From Bryobacteraceae bacterium (GTDB lineage: Bacteria; Acidobacteriota; Terriglobia; Bryobacterales; Bryobacteraceae): a stretch of 64,000 nucleotides of DNA. A program made the translations under genes and the position numbers. Below the pieces are notes generated by a model, which worked only from the letters and a program-made list of their open reading frames with translations, had not been told where the DNA came from and did not search any database. The stretch covers positions 7,810 to 71,809 of the forward strand of contig JARKOC010000197.1 in the NCBI GenBank assembly GCA_029975915.1. The letters run 5' to 3'. This document shows, one piece after another, positions 1-8,770 of this stretch. The number at the start of each line of letters is the position of its first letter. The first letter of the stretch is position 1.

Positions 1-1
1 C

Positions 2-850
2 AACCGTATCCTCGAAGGCCAGATCAGCTTCCCGCTGGTTGTCCGCTACCCGGAGACACGCCTGGAGGATCTCGCCGTCATCGGCAAAACGCTCATCGAC
101 TCCCCCTCGGGAGCCAAGGTTCCGCTCGATTCCGTGGCCGACGTCTATGAGGATCGCAGCCCGAACTTCATCAGCCGTGAGGGAGTCCAGCGCAAGATTG
201 TCGTGCAGTGCAATGTCGCGGGGCGCGACCTGTTAGGCGTGGTGAATGAAATTGAAGCGGCAGTGGGAGCGAAGGTCAAACTGCCGCAAGGATACCGTGT
301 CGAGTACGGCGGGCAATTCGAGAGCGAAGCGGAAGCCTCGCGCCGCTTGCTGGTCCTCGGCGGCGGTGTGATTGTCGCCATCCTGCTAATTCTGGCGACC
401 GCGTTTCATTCCACCCGCGACGCTCTGATCATCATGCTCAATTTGCCCCTTGCCTTGGTTGGCGGGGTTGCCGGCGTCTATTTCGCTGGGGGCGTTCTTT
501 CCGTGGCCTCCATCATTGGGTTCATCACGCTGTTCGGCATCGCCACTCGAAACGGCATCATGCTCGTCGCCCACATCCGTCATCTTCAGGAAGCCGAGGG
601 CGTCACCGATCTTAGGCAGGCGGTTGCCATGGGGGCGACCGAACGCCTGGCGCCGATCCTGATGACCGCGCTGGCTGCTGGCTTGGCGCTGATTCCAATC
701 GCCGGGGGCATGGGGAAGCCCGGGAGCGAGATCCAGGCGCCCATGGCGTTGGTCATTCTATTTGGTCTACTCACATCCACCGCACTGAATATGGTGGTGG
801 TCCCGGCCGTCTTTCTCGCTGTTGGACGGCACAAAATGAGGAGGGTTTGA
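2..850 (+). CDS. HME-family RND metal efflux pump, C-terminal part
   Basis: The frame is open from the left edge, so this is the last 282 codons of a CzcA/CusA-type inner-membrane proton antiporter of about 1,000 residues. The visible part holds the end of the second periplasmic domain (KLPQGYRVEYGGQFE, also present in the CzcA of this window) followed by the last five or so membrane helices, including the GIATRNGIMLV stretch of the second pump repeat. The metal-selective helix 4 lies outside the window, so substrate cannot be read. It is on the plus strand and converges on the minus-strand operon that follows. Family certain, substrate unknown. Confidence 0.9.
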   Translation, partial: NRILEGQISFPLVVRYPETRLEDLAVIGKTLIDSPSGAKVPLDSVADVYEDRSPNFISREGVQRKIVVQCNVAGRDLLGVVNEIEAAVGAKVKLPQGYRVEYGGQFESEAEASRRLLVLGGGVIVAILLILATAFHSTRDALIIMLNLPLALVGGVAGVYFAGGVLSVASIIGFITLFGIATRNGIMLVAHIRHLQEAEGVTDLRQAVAMGATERLAPILMTALAAGLALIPIAGGMGKPGSEIQAPMALVILFGLLTSTALNMVVVPAVFLAVGRHKMRRV

Positions 851-996
851 TGTGGGAAACAGTGAAATCATGAGGAGACGGCCGCGGGGCCACGCGCGAA
901 GGTGGGATTCCATCTGGTCCTCTCCTGAAGGCGTGACGGTCCGCAGCGAGATCAGGAGAGCCAAAAGGGGAACCTGCTCGCCGACCATCGCTGCAC

Positions 997-2469
997 TCAC
1001 CATGTACCCAAGCGCACCACGACTCCCGTGGTGAACGAAAAGCTGTTCTCGAAGCCCCGTCCGCCCACCCAGGAGTGCTTGTACTGCAGGTTGGCCAACC
1101 GAATCGCGAGCGCGGGATTGATTCGGAAGTCCAAGCCTCCGCACATGGACATCGAAAGCTTGGTGCTCTCCCATCTCGTCGTGAATTGGTCGTGCGTCGG
1201 AGGGTCCGCGCCACGTTGCTTGGCAGCCTGCGTCAGCTCTTCCATCAACTGCGGATACATCCGCTCTTCCGTCACCTTCAGACCCCCGACGAGGAACTGG
1301 GCGAAAGGGCTCCAACGCGATGAAAGGCGCGGAAGCCATCTCGGTCCCATCTTAGAATTAAGACCGTCTCCCGTTACGTTCGGCGGCATGTTCATGATCT
1401 TGCAGCCGCTCACTTCGAGCACCATCTGCATATCTTTGTAAGCACGGAACCCAGTCTCGCCGCCGCCGCCCAGGCAAGCACCCGTACCGCCAAAATACCA
1501 GACAGGCCGAATACCCATGCTGAACTCGAATGGAGCAACGCCGAATTTGCCCTCCAGTTCGGGCTTTGGCATTTTCGGCATGTGCATCCGACCGTCGCGC
1601 TTCGCCCCGATGTAGCTCGACAGCGGCTGGCTCCAGACGCCGGGGCGGTTGTCGCGATGCCACGGATACCGCAGCGCCATCGCGTTGGCGAAGGCTCGAG
1701 CCGGATTCAAGCCGCTACGCACCAGTGCGCGGAGGTGTCGGTTCTGGAACTTTTGCTCAAATCGTTCGATCACGTACCGGTCGAGCGCGTCCTCGGCGAG
1801 CATCCACCCGGAGCCGACAAACGGGGTGATGACATGATCGACGAATCCCTGCTGAGGGAAGCTGGCTTGAATCTTGCCAATTGACGCTTCGCTGGCGGGC
1901 CCGATTTCAAATTGCACTGTACAGATATGTGAACGCCGCAGCGCGCAGGCGGCTCTTCCAGTAATACGAGTTCCTGCCGAACCCCGCCATGCGATAGTCG
2001 CGGTCGTTGTGAGCCCAAATGAGGCCGGACACGGCCCCCTGCATCGAGTGGCCGACGTAGTTGACGTAGAATTTATCGCCGTCGGCCCAGCCGTGCAGGT
2101 TCCCCGCGGATTGAATCCAGCCCTTGAAGAATGGGCCTCTCATCCCCTCTCTGGTTCCCGGCTCAGTGGCTAAGCTAAGCGAAACGCGTGCTGCGCGCCG
2201 AGAAAAAGACCGGACTGCCAAGCCAGCCCCTTCCAGTCAACTCCCTTCTTTGCGCCCCCCATCAGCCACGGTTGAGACACCCGGGGCGCTGGGTCGATGT
2301 AGTTGTCCGGCAGTATGGGGAGTTCGCGACCCGGACTCGAGGGGGTTACCTGTTGCTGGTAGGATCCCTCCGGAGGCGGCCCCAAGAACGGCGAGGCAGA
2401 AAGCTCCGCCACCCCAGCAATGAAACTGAGTGCGAGCACGATGCAGCCCAGCCGAGATCCGGATCGCAT
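997..2469 (-). pseudogene. Secreted/outer-membrane conserved protein, disrupted by two indels
   Basis: Three consecutive minus-strand pieces read as one protein: an N-terminal signal peptide piece ending QHAFRLA, a middle piece TEPGTREGMRGPFFKGW to AAAFTYLYSA, and a 300-residue C-terminal piece starting QFEIGPASEASIG. The first break is a tandem 5-bp duplication (2170-2179) that places TAG in frame. The second, near 1915, is best explained by loss of one GC pair from GCGC. The two changes sum to +3, so the first and third pieces share a frame, but stops intervene. I do not recognise the family; aromatic and glycine-rich segments suggest an envelope protein. It lies 37 bases after the DUF302 gene at the end of the Zn/Cd operon. 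The ATG at 2469 precedes a good signal peptide. Confidence 0.7.
2170..2179. repeat. 5-bp tandem duplication that breaks the reading frame
   Basis: CTAAG occurs twice in tandem on the plus strand. Removing one copy restores a continuous minus-strand reading RLATEPGTRE across the junction, so this duplication is the likely inactivating event. Confidence 0.75.
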
Positions 2470-2506
2470 TTGACACCATCTCAGGAGAAGCCCGGTCACT
2501 CGCAAC

Positions 2507-2896
2507 CTATGCTCGCGCCTCTTCGATAATCCGGAGCACGATATCTTCCACCTCGGCCGCCAGGTGCTCGATGCCAGCCTCCGGGTAAAACTGCGAGATC
2601 GAAGAGGGGAGCAACGTGCTGATGTATGTCTTGTCCTGTTGGATGAAGACGCTGATCGGACAGGGCAGCATCAGGGAGATCTTCACGTCCCGAGCCAGCA
2701 CCTGGCTCGCATACTTCGCGTTGCAGATCTCGATGATCTTCAGGGGTGATCGCGGGAATCCTTTTTCGGCCAGCGTTGCCGCGACGTCGTGCGTATGCAG
2801 GACGCGAAAGCCCTTTTCGGCGGCCTTCCTCTCGACCGCCTCGACCGCCTCATCAAATGTCTTCTCTGTAGTTACCGTCCGCTCAAATGGTTGCAT
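2507..2896 (-). CDS. DUF302 domain protein
   Basis: 129-aa soluble protein matching the DUF302 fold along its whole length: FDEAVEAVERKAAEKGFRVLHTHD at the start, LKIIEICN in the middle, LLPCPISVFIQQD and a C-terminal helix. DUF302 proteins are common beside metal-efflux and sulfur genes; the biochemical role is not established. No signal peptide is visible, so it is probably cytoplasmic. A GAGGAG Shine-Dalgarno sits 6 bases before the ATG. It follows the P1B-ATPase by 22 bases and is probably co-transcribed with it. A second, more diverged DUF302 gene is at 41.1 kb. Confidence 0.85.
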   Translation of the reverse strand: MQPFERTVTTEKTFDEAVEAVERKAAEKGFRVLHTHDVAATLAEKGFPRSPLKIIEICNAKYASQVLARDVKISLMLPCPISVFIQQDKTYISTLLPSSISQFYPEAGIEHLAAEVEDIVLRIIEEARA

Positions 2897-2918
2897 TTCA
2901 GTCTCCTCAGATAGAATT

Positions 2919-5102
2919 CTATGGCTTCGATTGCAGCAAACGAAGTGCGTTGAAGATCACCAGCAGCGAGACTCCCATGTCCGCGGCGATGGCGGCCCAA
3001 AGCGATGCATGCCCGGCGAATGTCAGGGCGACAAAGACGAACTTGACCGCCAATGACAGGAAGATGTTCTGGCGGATGATCGCAAGTGTCCGCCGGGAGT
3101 GGCCGATAAGCCATGGCAGTTTGTGCAGGTCGTCCGACATGAGCGCGACGTCGGCAGCCTCAATTGCCGCGTCGCTCCCGATGGCGCCCATGGCAATTCC
3201 AAGGCTGGCGCGGGCCATGGCCGGTGCGTCGTTCACGCCGTCGCCTATCATGGCCACCGACCCGTGTTGCTGAACGAGGGACTCGATGGCGGCCACCTTG
3301 TCGGCCGGCAGGAGCTCAGCCCGAATTTCATCAATTCCTGCCTGCCGGGCGATCGTTCGGGCGGTTCCTTCGTTGTCGCCGGTCAGCATCACGATATGGG
3401 GGACACCGAGGGCGCGGGTCGCAGTCAGCAGCTCCGGGATGTCGGGCCGAAGGCGGTCGGACAAGGCGATGAACCCGCATACGTGGGCTTCGTTGCCGAT
3501 GACGACAACGGAATGCCCTGTAGCCGACAACTCCCCGAGCAGTGAGTGGACTTCGGGCGTCTCTTGCCCGCGTTCCTCGAGAAACCTGTGCGAGCCCAGC
3601 CAGAAGGCTCTGCCGTCAAGACGCGCTGTCGCACCCTTGCCGGGAATCAGTGTGAACTCAGTAGCCGGCCCCGGCTGCAGGCCGCGCGCACCGACGTAGT
3701 CGGATATTGCAAGCGCCAGAGGATGCTGGCTTGAGGACTCCAGTGCGCCGGCACGCTCAAGCAGCTCCTCCTCAGTGTGGCCGTTCAGAGCGACGACCTT
3801 GGTCACCGACGGCTTGCCCTCCGTCAGCGTGCCGGTTTTGTCGATGGCAATCGCTTTGAGCCGCGCCGGTGTTTCCAGCGCCAATCCGCCCTTGACGAGT
3901 ACACCATTCCGGGCTGCGGCAGCGAGACCAGCGACGATGCTCACCGGCGTTGAGATCACGAGTGCGCACGGGCAGCCGATCACCAGAAGTACAAGCGACT
4001 GGTAGATCCACGTCGCCCATGGTTGATGAAACAAGAGCGGCGGAACAAACGCGGTCAGAATCGCTACCGCGAAAACCGTTGGCGTATAGATGAGGGCAAA
4101 GCGATTCACCCACTGTTCCGCGGGAGAGCGGCGGCCTTGGCTCTCCGCTACGAGCCGGATCACATGCGCGAGGGTAGTGTCGCTTGCGCTCTTAGTCGAG
4201 CGCACATCGATCACACCGTTTCCATTGATGGTCCCGGCAAAGACGGAGGCACCCGGCTCCTTGGTGATGGGGATACTCTCCCCTGTGATCGGAGCCTGGT
4301 TGACATCAGTTGTCCCTTCCACAACCGTGCCGTCCAACCCGATCCGCTCCCCCGGCTTGACTCGGAAGAGCGTACCCACCGGAACACTCGCCGAGGGTGT
4401 TTCACGGATCGTGCCATCGGATTCCAGCACACCGACGGATTCCGGGGCGATCTTCATGAGAGCTTCCACCGCACGTCTGGCGCGTCCAACGCTCCAGGAT
4501 TCGAGGGCCAGAGACAGTGCGAAAAGGAAGGAGACTGTGGCCGCCTCGAGCCACTGCCCAAGAGTGACGGCTCCAATCACCGCCACGGTCATCAGGAGGT
4601 TCATGTCCGGGCGGAGCCGCCGTAGGGACAACCACGCCTTCGGCAGGACGTACCAGGCGCCGGCGAGAACGGCAAGAAAATAGAGCATTCGAGCGGGCAC
4701 GGGAACGGGCGTCATACCGCCCGCGCCGGCATGCTCCGAGGACAATGCCGTCAGCAGACTGCCGCTCAGCACGGCGTGGGCACAGAAGCCTACAACGACA
4801 AGCGAGCCGCTAAGCACCGTCGCAACGGTTCGGGCATCCCGCCACCAGCTTCTGGTCTCAGCCTGTCGTTCACTGGGGCCGGGGCCAGCCCACAATTCGG
4901 CGGTCATGCCCGTCTTTGCCACACTCTCGATGACCTGCTGGGCCGAGAGGTGGCCGGTGTTCCGCAGAGTCATCCGTGAGTTGAGGACGTCGAACGAGAG
5001 ATTCGACTCGTCCCCGACCAGATCGCGAAGTTCGCGCTTCAGAATGCCAACTTCCTCCGCGCAATCCATACCGTGGATTTTGAACTGAAGAACATCAGGC
5101 AT
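2919..5102 (-). CDS. P1B-2 type Zn2+/Cd2+/Pb2+-exporting ATPase
   Basis: 727-aa heavy-metal pump of the ZntA/CadA class. An N-terminal HMA-like domain carries GMDCAEE (about residues 11-17), where a single Cys plus acidic residues replace the usual CxxC. Membrane helices follow, then the CPC metal site near residues 377-379, the phosphorylated Asp of DKTGTLTEG at about 421, HPLA, the hinge GDGVNDAPA, and a final helix pair with a conserved Lys and AADMG, the signature of divalent-metal P1B-2 pumps. ATG at 5102 has AAAGGAG upstream; a TTG 21 bases earlier is less likely. It sits between a PII-like/52-aa pair and DUF302 in the czc operon. A truncated paralogue of its last third is at 12.6-13.2 kb. 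Confidence 0.92.
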   Translation of the reverse strand: MPDVLQFKIHGMDCAEEVGILKRELRDLVGDESNLSFDVLNSRMTLRNTGHLSAQQVIESVAKTGMTAELWAGPGPSERQAETRSWWRDARTVATVLSGSLVVVGFCAHAVLSGSLLTALSSEHAGAGGMTPVPVPARMLYFLAVLAGAWYVLPKAWLSLRRLRPDMNLLMTVAVIGAVTLGQWLEAATVSFLFALSLALESWSVGRARRAVEALMKIAPESVGVLESDGTIRETPSASVPVGTLFRVKPGERIGLDGTVVEGTTDVNQAPITGESIPITKEPGASVFAGTINGNGVIDVRSTKSASDTTLAHVIRLVAESQGRRSPAEQWVNRFALIYTPTVFAVAILTAFVPPLLFHQPWATWIYQSLVLLVIGCPCALVISTPVSIVAGLAAAARNGVLVKGGLALETPARLKAIAIDKTGTLTEGKPSVTKVVALNGHTEEELLERAGALESSSQHPLALAISDYVGARGLQPGPATEFTLIPGKGATARLDGRAFWLGSHRFLEERGQETPEVHSLLGELSATGHSVVVIGNEAHVCGFIALSDRLRPDIPELLTATRALGVPHIVMLTGDNEGTARTIARQAGIDEIRAELLPADKVAAIESLVQQHGSVAMIGDGVNDAPAMARASLGIAMGAIGSDAAIEAADVALMSDDLHKLPWLIGHSRRTLAIIRQNIFLSLAVKFVFVALTFAGHASLWAAIAADMGVSLLVIFNALRLLQSKP

Positions 5103-5187
5103 TGGCGGGTAGTCTCCTTTCAACTCTCAAATAGCCCATCGGTAGTTCAACTAGTGCCGCAAGCGCTGTGGTGACGCGGTGCTGTCA

Positions 5188-5346
5188 CTAATGCCGCTCG
5201 CGCCGGCCTCGCCCCAGCCAGCCCCGTTGGCGCAATAGCTGGGCAACGATTCCGATGATGGCCAAGATCGTGGCGGCCACAATCACGGCGATCGCGGCTC
5301 TGCGCGATTCGCTTTCCACTGCGCGTCGACGTCGTGATCCGCCCAT
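5188..5346 (-). CDS. 52-aa single-span membrane peptide
   Basis: A short reading frame starting ATG at 5346, only 7 bases after the stop of the PII-like gene, with GTGAGG just upstream. The product has an Arg-rich N-terminus (MGGSRRRRAV), one hydrophobic helix (AAIAVIVAATILAIIGIVAQ, residues 17-36) and a basic tail ending RRERH. The positive charge on both sides of one helix and the tight operon spacing support a real membrane peptide. No family recognised. Possible roles include a pump accessory peptide or membrane partner of the PII-like protein, but this is only inference from position. Confidence 0.55.
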   Translation of the reverse strand: MGGSRRRRAVESESRRAAIAVIVAATILAIIGIVAQLLRQRGWLGRGRRERH

Positions 5347-5352
5347 ATGGCC

Positions 5353-5673
5353 TCACAGTGCGTCCTGATCCCTTTCTCCCGTCCGAATCCTGACAACTTC
5401 ATCAACCGTGGAGACGAATATCTTGCCGTCTCCGGGACGGCCCGTATGTGCAGACGATCGTATGAGTTCGACGACGTGATCGACAAGCGCGGTTGGGACG
5501 ACGATTTCCAGTTTGACTATCGGTGGTGTCTCCGAGAGCTCCGCATCCTTCTCGGACCTGCCAAACCCTCTCACCCGCGAGACCGTGAGGCCCGGAAACT
5601 CCGGATGCGCCCGCAGCGCCTCCACGATCTTCGGCAGCATGAATTCCTGAATGACAGCTTTGATCTCTTTCAT
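5353..5673 (-). CDS. PII-like signalling protein linked to CzcA
   Basis: 106-aa GlnB/GlnK-fold protein: MKEIKAVIQEFMLPKIVEAL opens as in PII (MKxIxAxIxPxKLxxVxxAL), followed by GLTVSRVRGFGRS and the C-terminal PGDGKIFVSTVDEVVRIRTG, which is the usual PII ending. The T-loop region is short and lacks the Tyr51 uridylylation site context of canonical GlnB. The ATG at 5673 has GAGGA upstream and is 8 bases after the czcA stop. PII-like proteins encoded directly behind CzcA-type pumps form a recognised subgroup thought to sense metal or a small ligand; which ligand cannot be read here. Confidence 0.85.
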   Translation of the reverse strand: MKEIKAVIQEFMLPKIVEALRAHPEFPGLTVSRVRGFGRSEKDAELSETPPIVKLEIVVPTALVDHVVELIRSSAHTGRPGDGKIFVSTVDEVVRIRTGERDQDAL

Positions 5674-5680
5674 TTGTTCC

Positions 5681-8600
5681 TCAAATCTCCGGCTCGGCCT
5701 GTTCCTTGGTGAACCATCCATAGATCGCTGGCAGCACCAGGAGCGTCAGCAAGGTGGATGTGATGAGGCCGCCGATTACTACAGTGGCCAAGGGTCTTTG
5801 AACCTCAGCTCCCGCGCCTGTGGAGAGTGCCATCGGGATGAACCCAAGGCTTGCGACGAGTGCCGTCATCAAAACCGGCCGCAGGCGGACTTCCGCACCG
5901 TGGAAGGCTGCCTCTTGCGCACCCATGCCTTCCTGGCGCATTTGATTGATGTAGCTGACCAGCACAACCCCGTTCAACACCGCCACGCCGAACAAAGCGA
6001 TAAAGCCGACTCCCGCGGAGATGCTGAAGGGCATGCCGCGAATCGCCAACGCAAACAAGCCACCGGTGGCTGCCACTGGCACGTTCACGAAGATCAGGAG
6101 AGCCAGTTTCACGGAGTTGAACGTCGTATAGAGCAGCACGAAGATCAGGAAGAGCGCCAGCGGAACGACGATGCCCAGGCGTGCCGATGCCCGCTGGAGG
6201 TTTTCGAACTGGCCGCCCCACTCGATCCAGTAACCAGGGGGTAGCTTGACCTTGCGTTCGACTGCCCCCCGGGCCTCGGCCACGAAACCCGCAAGATCCC
6301 GGCCGCGGACGTTGGTCTCGACTGCGATCCTACGGTGGATATTCTCGCGGCTGATCTGAGCCGGACCCTGCTCGACCCAGATATTTGCCAGTTGGCTGAG
6401 GGGAATGAGTCTGCCCTGCGGGTCCGCGACCTTCAGATTCCGGATCTGCTCCAGATTGCTACGTTCATCCTCCTGAAACCGCACCTGAAGCCCGAAGCGG
6501 CGCTGCCCTTCCATCACTTGACCGACTGTCTTTCCGCCCATTGCTTCCACAACGTCGAGTACCTGCGAGGCGTTGATCCCGTAACGTGCTATTTCTCCAC
6601 GGTTGATGCGGATGCGCAGATATGGCAGACCAGCAATCTGCTCGGCCTTGGTGTCGGCCGCGCCGGGAACCTGAGACACTGCGGCGACGATCTCGTCCGC
6701 CTCGCGCTTCAGGACATCAAGGTCCTCGCCGTAGAGCTTGATCGCAACGTCCGAGCGTGTGCCGGCAATAATTTCTTGAACCCGCAACTCGATCGGCTGG
6801 CTGTACCCAAACGTGTGGCCAGGCACGTTCTCCTTGAGAAGTTTGTCGATCTTTGCGATAAAGTCTTCTCTCGATTCGCCTTCAGGCCATTGGTCATGCG
6901 GTTTGAGAATCAGGTACACATCGCTCATCTCCAGGCCCATCGGATCGGTTGGAATCTCGGCCTGTCCGGTACGCGAGACGATGGTCTGAACCTCCGGGAG
7001 TCCTTTCAGGGTCTTTTCGATGAGCGTGCTGCTGTTCACCGAGTCCGTCAGCGATACGCTGGGCAGGCGCCACGCGGCGATGGCGATCGCTCCTTCATCT
7101 AATCTCGGGATGAACTCCGCGCCCATCGTCAGCGCCAGTGCGACGCTCGATAGAAACGCGATGGTAGTGATGGTAACTACGACGGCCGGGTGGGCCTGCG
7201 CCCTGCGGAGGAGCGGGCGGTAGATCTGCTTCGCCTTGTGCATGATCCAAGTCTCGTGCTCCCTCACGCCTTTGCGAAACGCCAGCGACGCGAGAACGGG
7301 CATCAATGTCAGCGAGAGCACCAGGGCGGCGCAGAGAGCGAAGATGACCGTGAGCGCCATCGGTTTGAACATCTTCCCCTCGACGCCTTCCAGCGCCAGG
7401 ATTGGCAAGTACACGATGATAATGATCCCGACCGCGAATACAACCGGCCTCGCTACCTCACGGCCAGCCTCGATGATGGCGGGAATCGGATCCTGCCGTT
7501 TGCCGCCGTTCTTCTCGGCCAACTTGCGCACGATGTTCTCGATCAGCACGACCGAGCCATCCACGATCAGTCCGAAGTCGATGGCGCCCAGGCTCATCAA
7601 GTTTCCCGAGATGCCCGCATACGTCATGCCCGTGAACGCCACCAGCATGGAGAGCGGGATTGCGGCTGCCACAATCAGACCGCCACGCACATTCCCCAGC
7701 AGGAAGAGCAGCACCGCGACGACGAGGATGCCGCCCTCAAGCAGGTTCTTGGAAACGGTGCGGATGGTCTTCTGGACAAGCTCCGTGCGGTCATAATATG
7801 GCTCGACCGTCACGCCGGCAGGCAAAGATTTCTGGATCTCTTTCAGTTTGTCCTTCGCTCTCTGAGCGACGACGCGGGAGTTCTCTCCCATCAACATCAT
7901 CACGACACCGGAAACGATCTCGCCGCGTCCATCTCGGGTAACTGCGCCTTGGCGAACACGCGGCGCAAACGCCACGGTGGCGATGTTCTTTACGTACACC
8001 GGGACTCCGCCCTGGGAAGCGCCAAGCACGATATTCTCGATGTCGGAGAGGCTCTCGATCAGGCCCTCGCCACGGATCACCTGCTGCTCCTGGTTGTGCT
8101 CGATGTACGCTCCGCCGGTCGAGAAGTTGTTCCGCTCGAGAGACTCAATTACCTGTTGAAGGGACAGGTTGAAGCTCGTCAACTTGTCCGCATCAATCTG
8201 GACCTCGTAAGTCTTCAACTGCCCGCCGTACGTGTTAACCTCCACCACCCCCGGGACGGACCGCAGCTTGAACGCGATGTCCCACTCGAGAATGGATCGG
8301 AGATCCATCGCCGAGAAGCCGTCACCTTTCACCTCAAACTGATAGATCTCCCCCAGGCCGGTCGTGATCGGACCCATCTCCGGGCTGCCGAAACCCGGCG
8401 GAATCATCTCTTTCGCCTGCGGCAGCCGTTCCATGACCAGCCGCCGACAGAAGTACATCTCCATGTCTTCCTTGAAGAAGACCGTCACTGACGACAAACC
8501 GAAGCGCGAAACGGAGCGAATGTCCTCGATCCCCGGAAGGCCGCTCATGGCGGTTTCAACGGGAAAGGTAATAAAGCGTTCCACCTCCACGGGCCCAAGA

Positions 8601-8761
8601 CCTGGTGCGCGTGTAAGGATCAGCACCTGGTTGGGGGTGATGTCGGGAACGGCGTCGATCGGAAGCCGCTGCAGGCTGCGTATGCCGATGCCAATGGCGA
8701 GGCAGGTCAGCACGATGATGAGGAACCTGTACTTCAGCGAGAACTCGATAATGCGATTCAT
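5681..8761 (-). CDS. czcA: CzcA-type divalent metal/proton antiporter (RND)
   Basis: 1,026-aa inner-membrane pump with 12 predicted helices and two large periplasmic loops. Starts MNRIIEFSLKYRFLIIVL, typical of HME-RND proteins. Helix 4 carries DFGLIVDGSVVLIEN, the Asp/Asp/Glu pattern of the HME1 (Co/Zn/Cd) class rather than the CusA pattern. Works with CzcB (periplasmic adaptor) and CzcC (outer-membrane channel), both upstream in the same operon. AGGAG lies 7 bases before the ATG; the gene starts 9 bases after czcB. Divalent specificity agrees with the P1B-2 ATPase further down the operon. Confidence 0.93.
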   Translation of the reverse strand: MNRIIEFSLKYRFLIIVLTCLAIGIGIRSLQRLPIDAVPDITPNQVLILTRAPGLGPVEVERFITFPVETAMSGLPGIEDIRSVSRFGLSSVTVFFKEDMEMYFCRRLVMERLPQAKEMIPPGFGSPEMGPITTGLGEIYQFEVKGDGFSAMDLRSILEWDIAFKLRSVPGVVEVNTYGGQLKTYEVQIDADKLTSFNLSLQQVIESLERNNFSTGGAYIEHNQEQQVIRGEGLIESLSDIENIVLGASQGGVPVYVKNIATVAFAPRVRQGAVTRDGRGEIVSGVVMMLMGENSRVVAQRAKDKLKEIQKSLPAGVTVEPYYDRTELVQKTIRTVSKNLLEGGILVVAVLLFLLGNVRGGLIVAAAIPLSMLVAFTGMTYAGISGNLMSLGAIDFGLIVDGSVVLIENIVRKLAEKNGGKRQDPIPAIIEAGREVARPVVFAVGIIIIVYLPILALEGVEGKMFKPMALTVIFALCAALVLSLTLMPVLASLAFRKGVREHETWIMHKAKQIYRPLLRRAQAHPAVVVTITTIAFLSSVALALTMGAEFIPRLDEGAIAIAAWRLPSVSLTDSVNSSTLIEKTLKGLPEVQTIVSRTGQAEIPTDPMGLEMSDVYLILKPHDQWPEGESREDFIAKIDKLLKENVPGHTFGYSQPIELRVQEIIAGTRSDVAIKLYGEDLDVLKREADEIVAAVSQVPGAADTKAEQIAGLPYLRIRINRGEIARYGINASQVLDVVEAMGGKTVGQVMEGQRRFGLQVRFQEDERSNLEQIRNLKVADPQGRLIPLSQLANIWVEQGPAQISRENIHRRIAVETNVRGRDLAGFVAEARGAVERKVKLPPGYWIEWGGQFENLQRASARLGIVVPLALFLIFVLLYTTFNSVKLALLIFVNVPVAATGGLFALAIRGMPFSISAGVGFIALFGVAVLNGVVLVSYINQMRQEGMGAQEAAFHGAEVRLRPVLMTALVASLGFIPMALSTGAGAEVQRPLATVVIGGLITSTLLTLLVLPAIYGWFTKEQAEPEI

Positions 8762-8770
8762 CCGGCGCTC

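Noticed and set aside
7190..8491. 433-codon open frame on the plus strand
   Set aside because: It is antisense to czcA, whose sequence matches a known pump throughout; the shadow product is His/Arg/Asp-rich with no domain.
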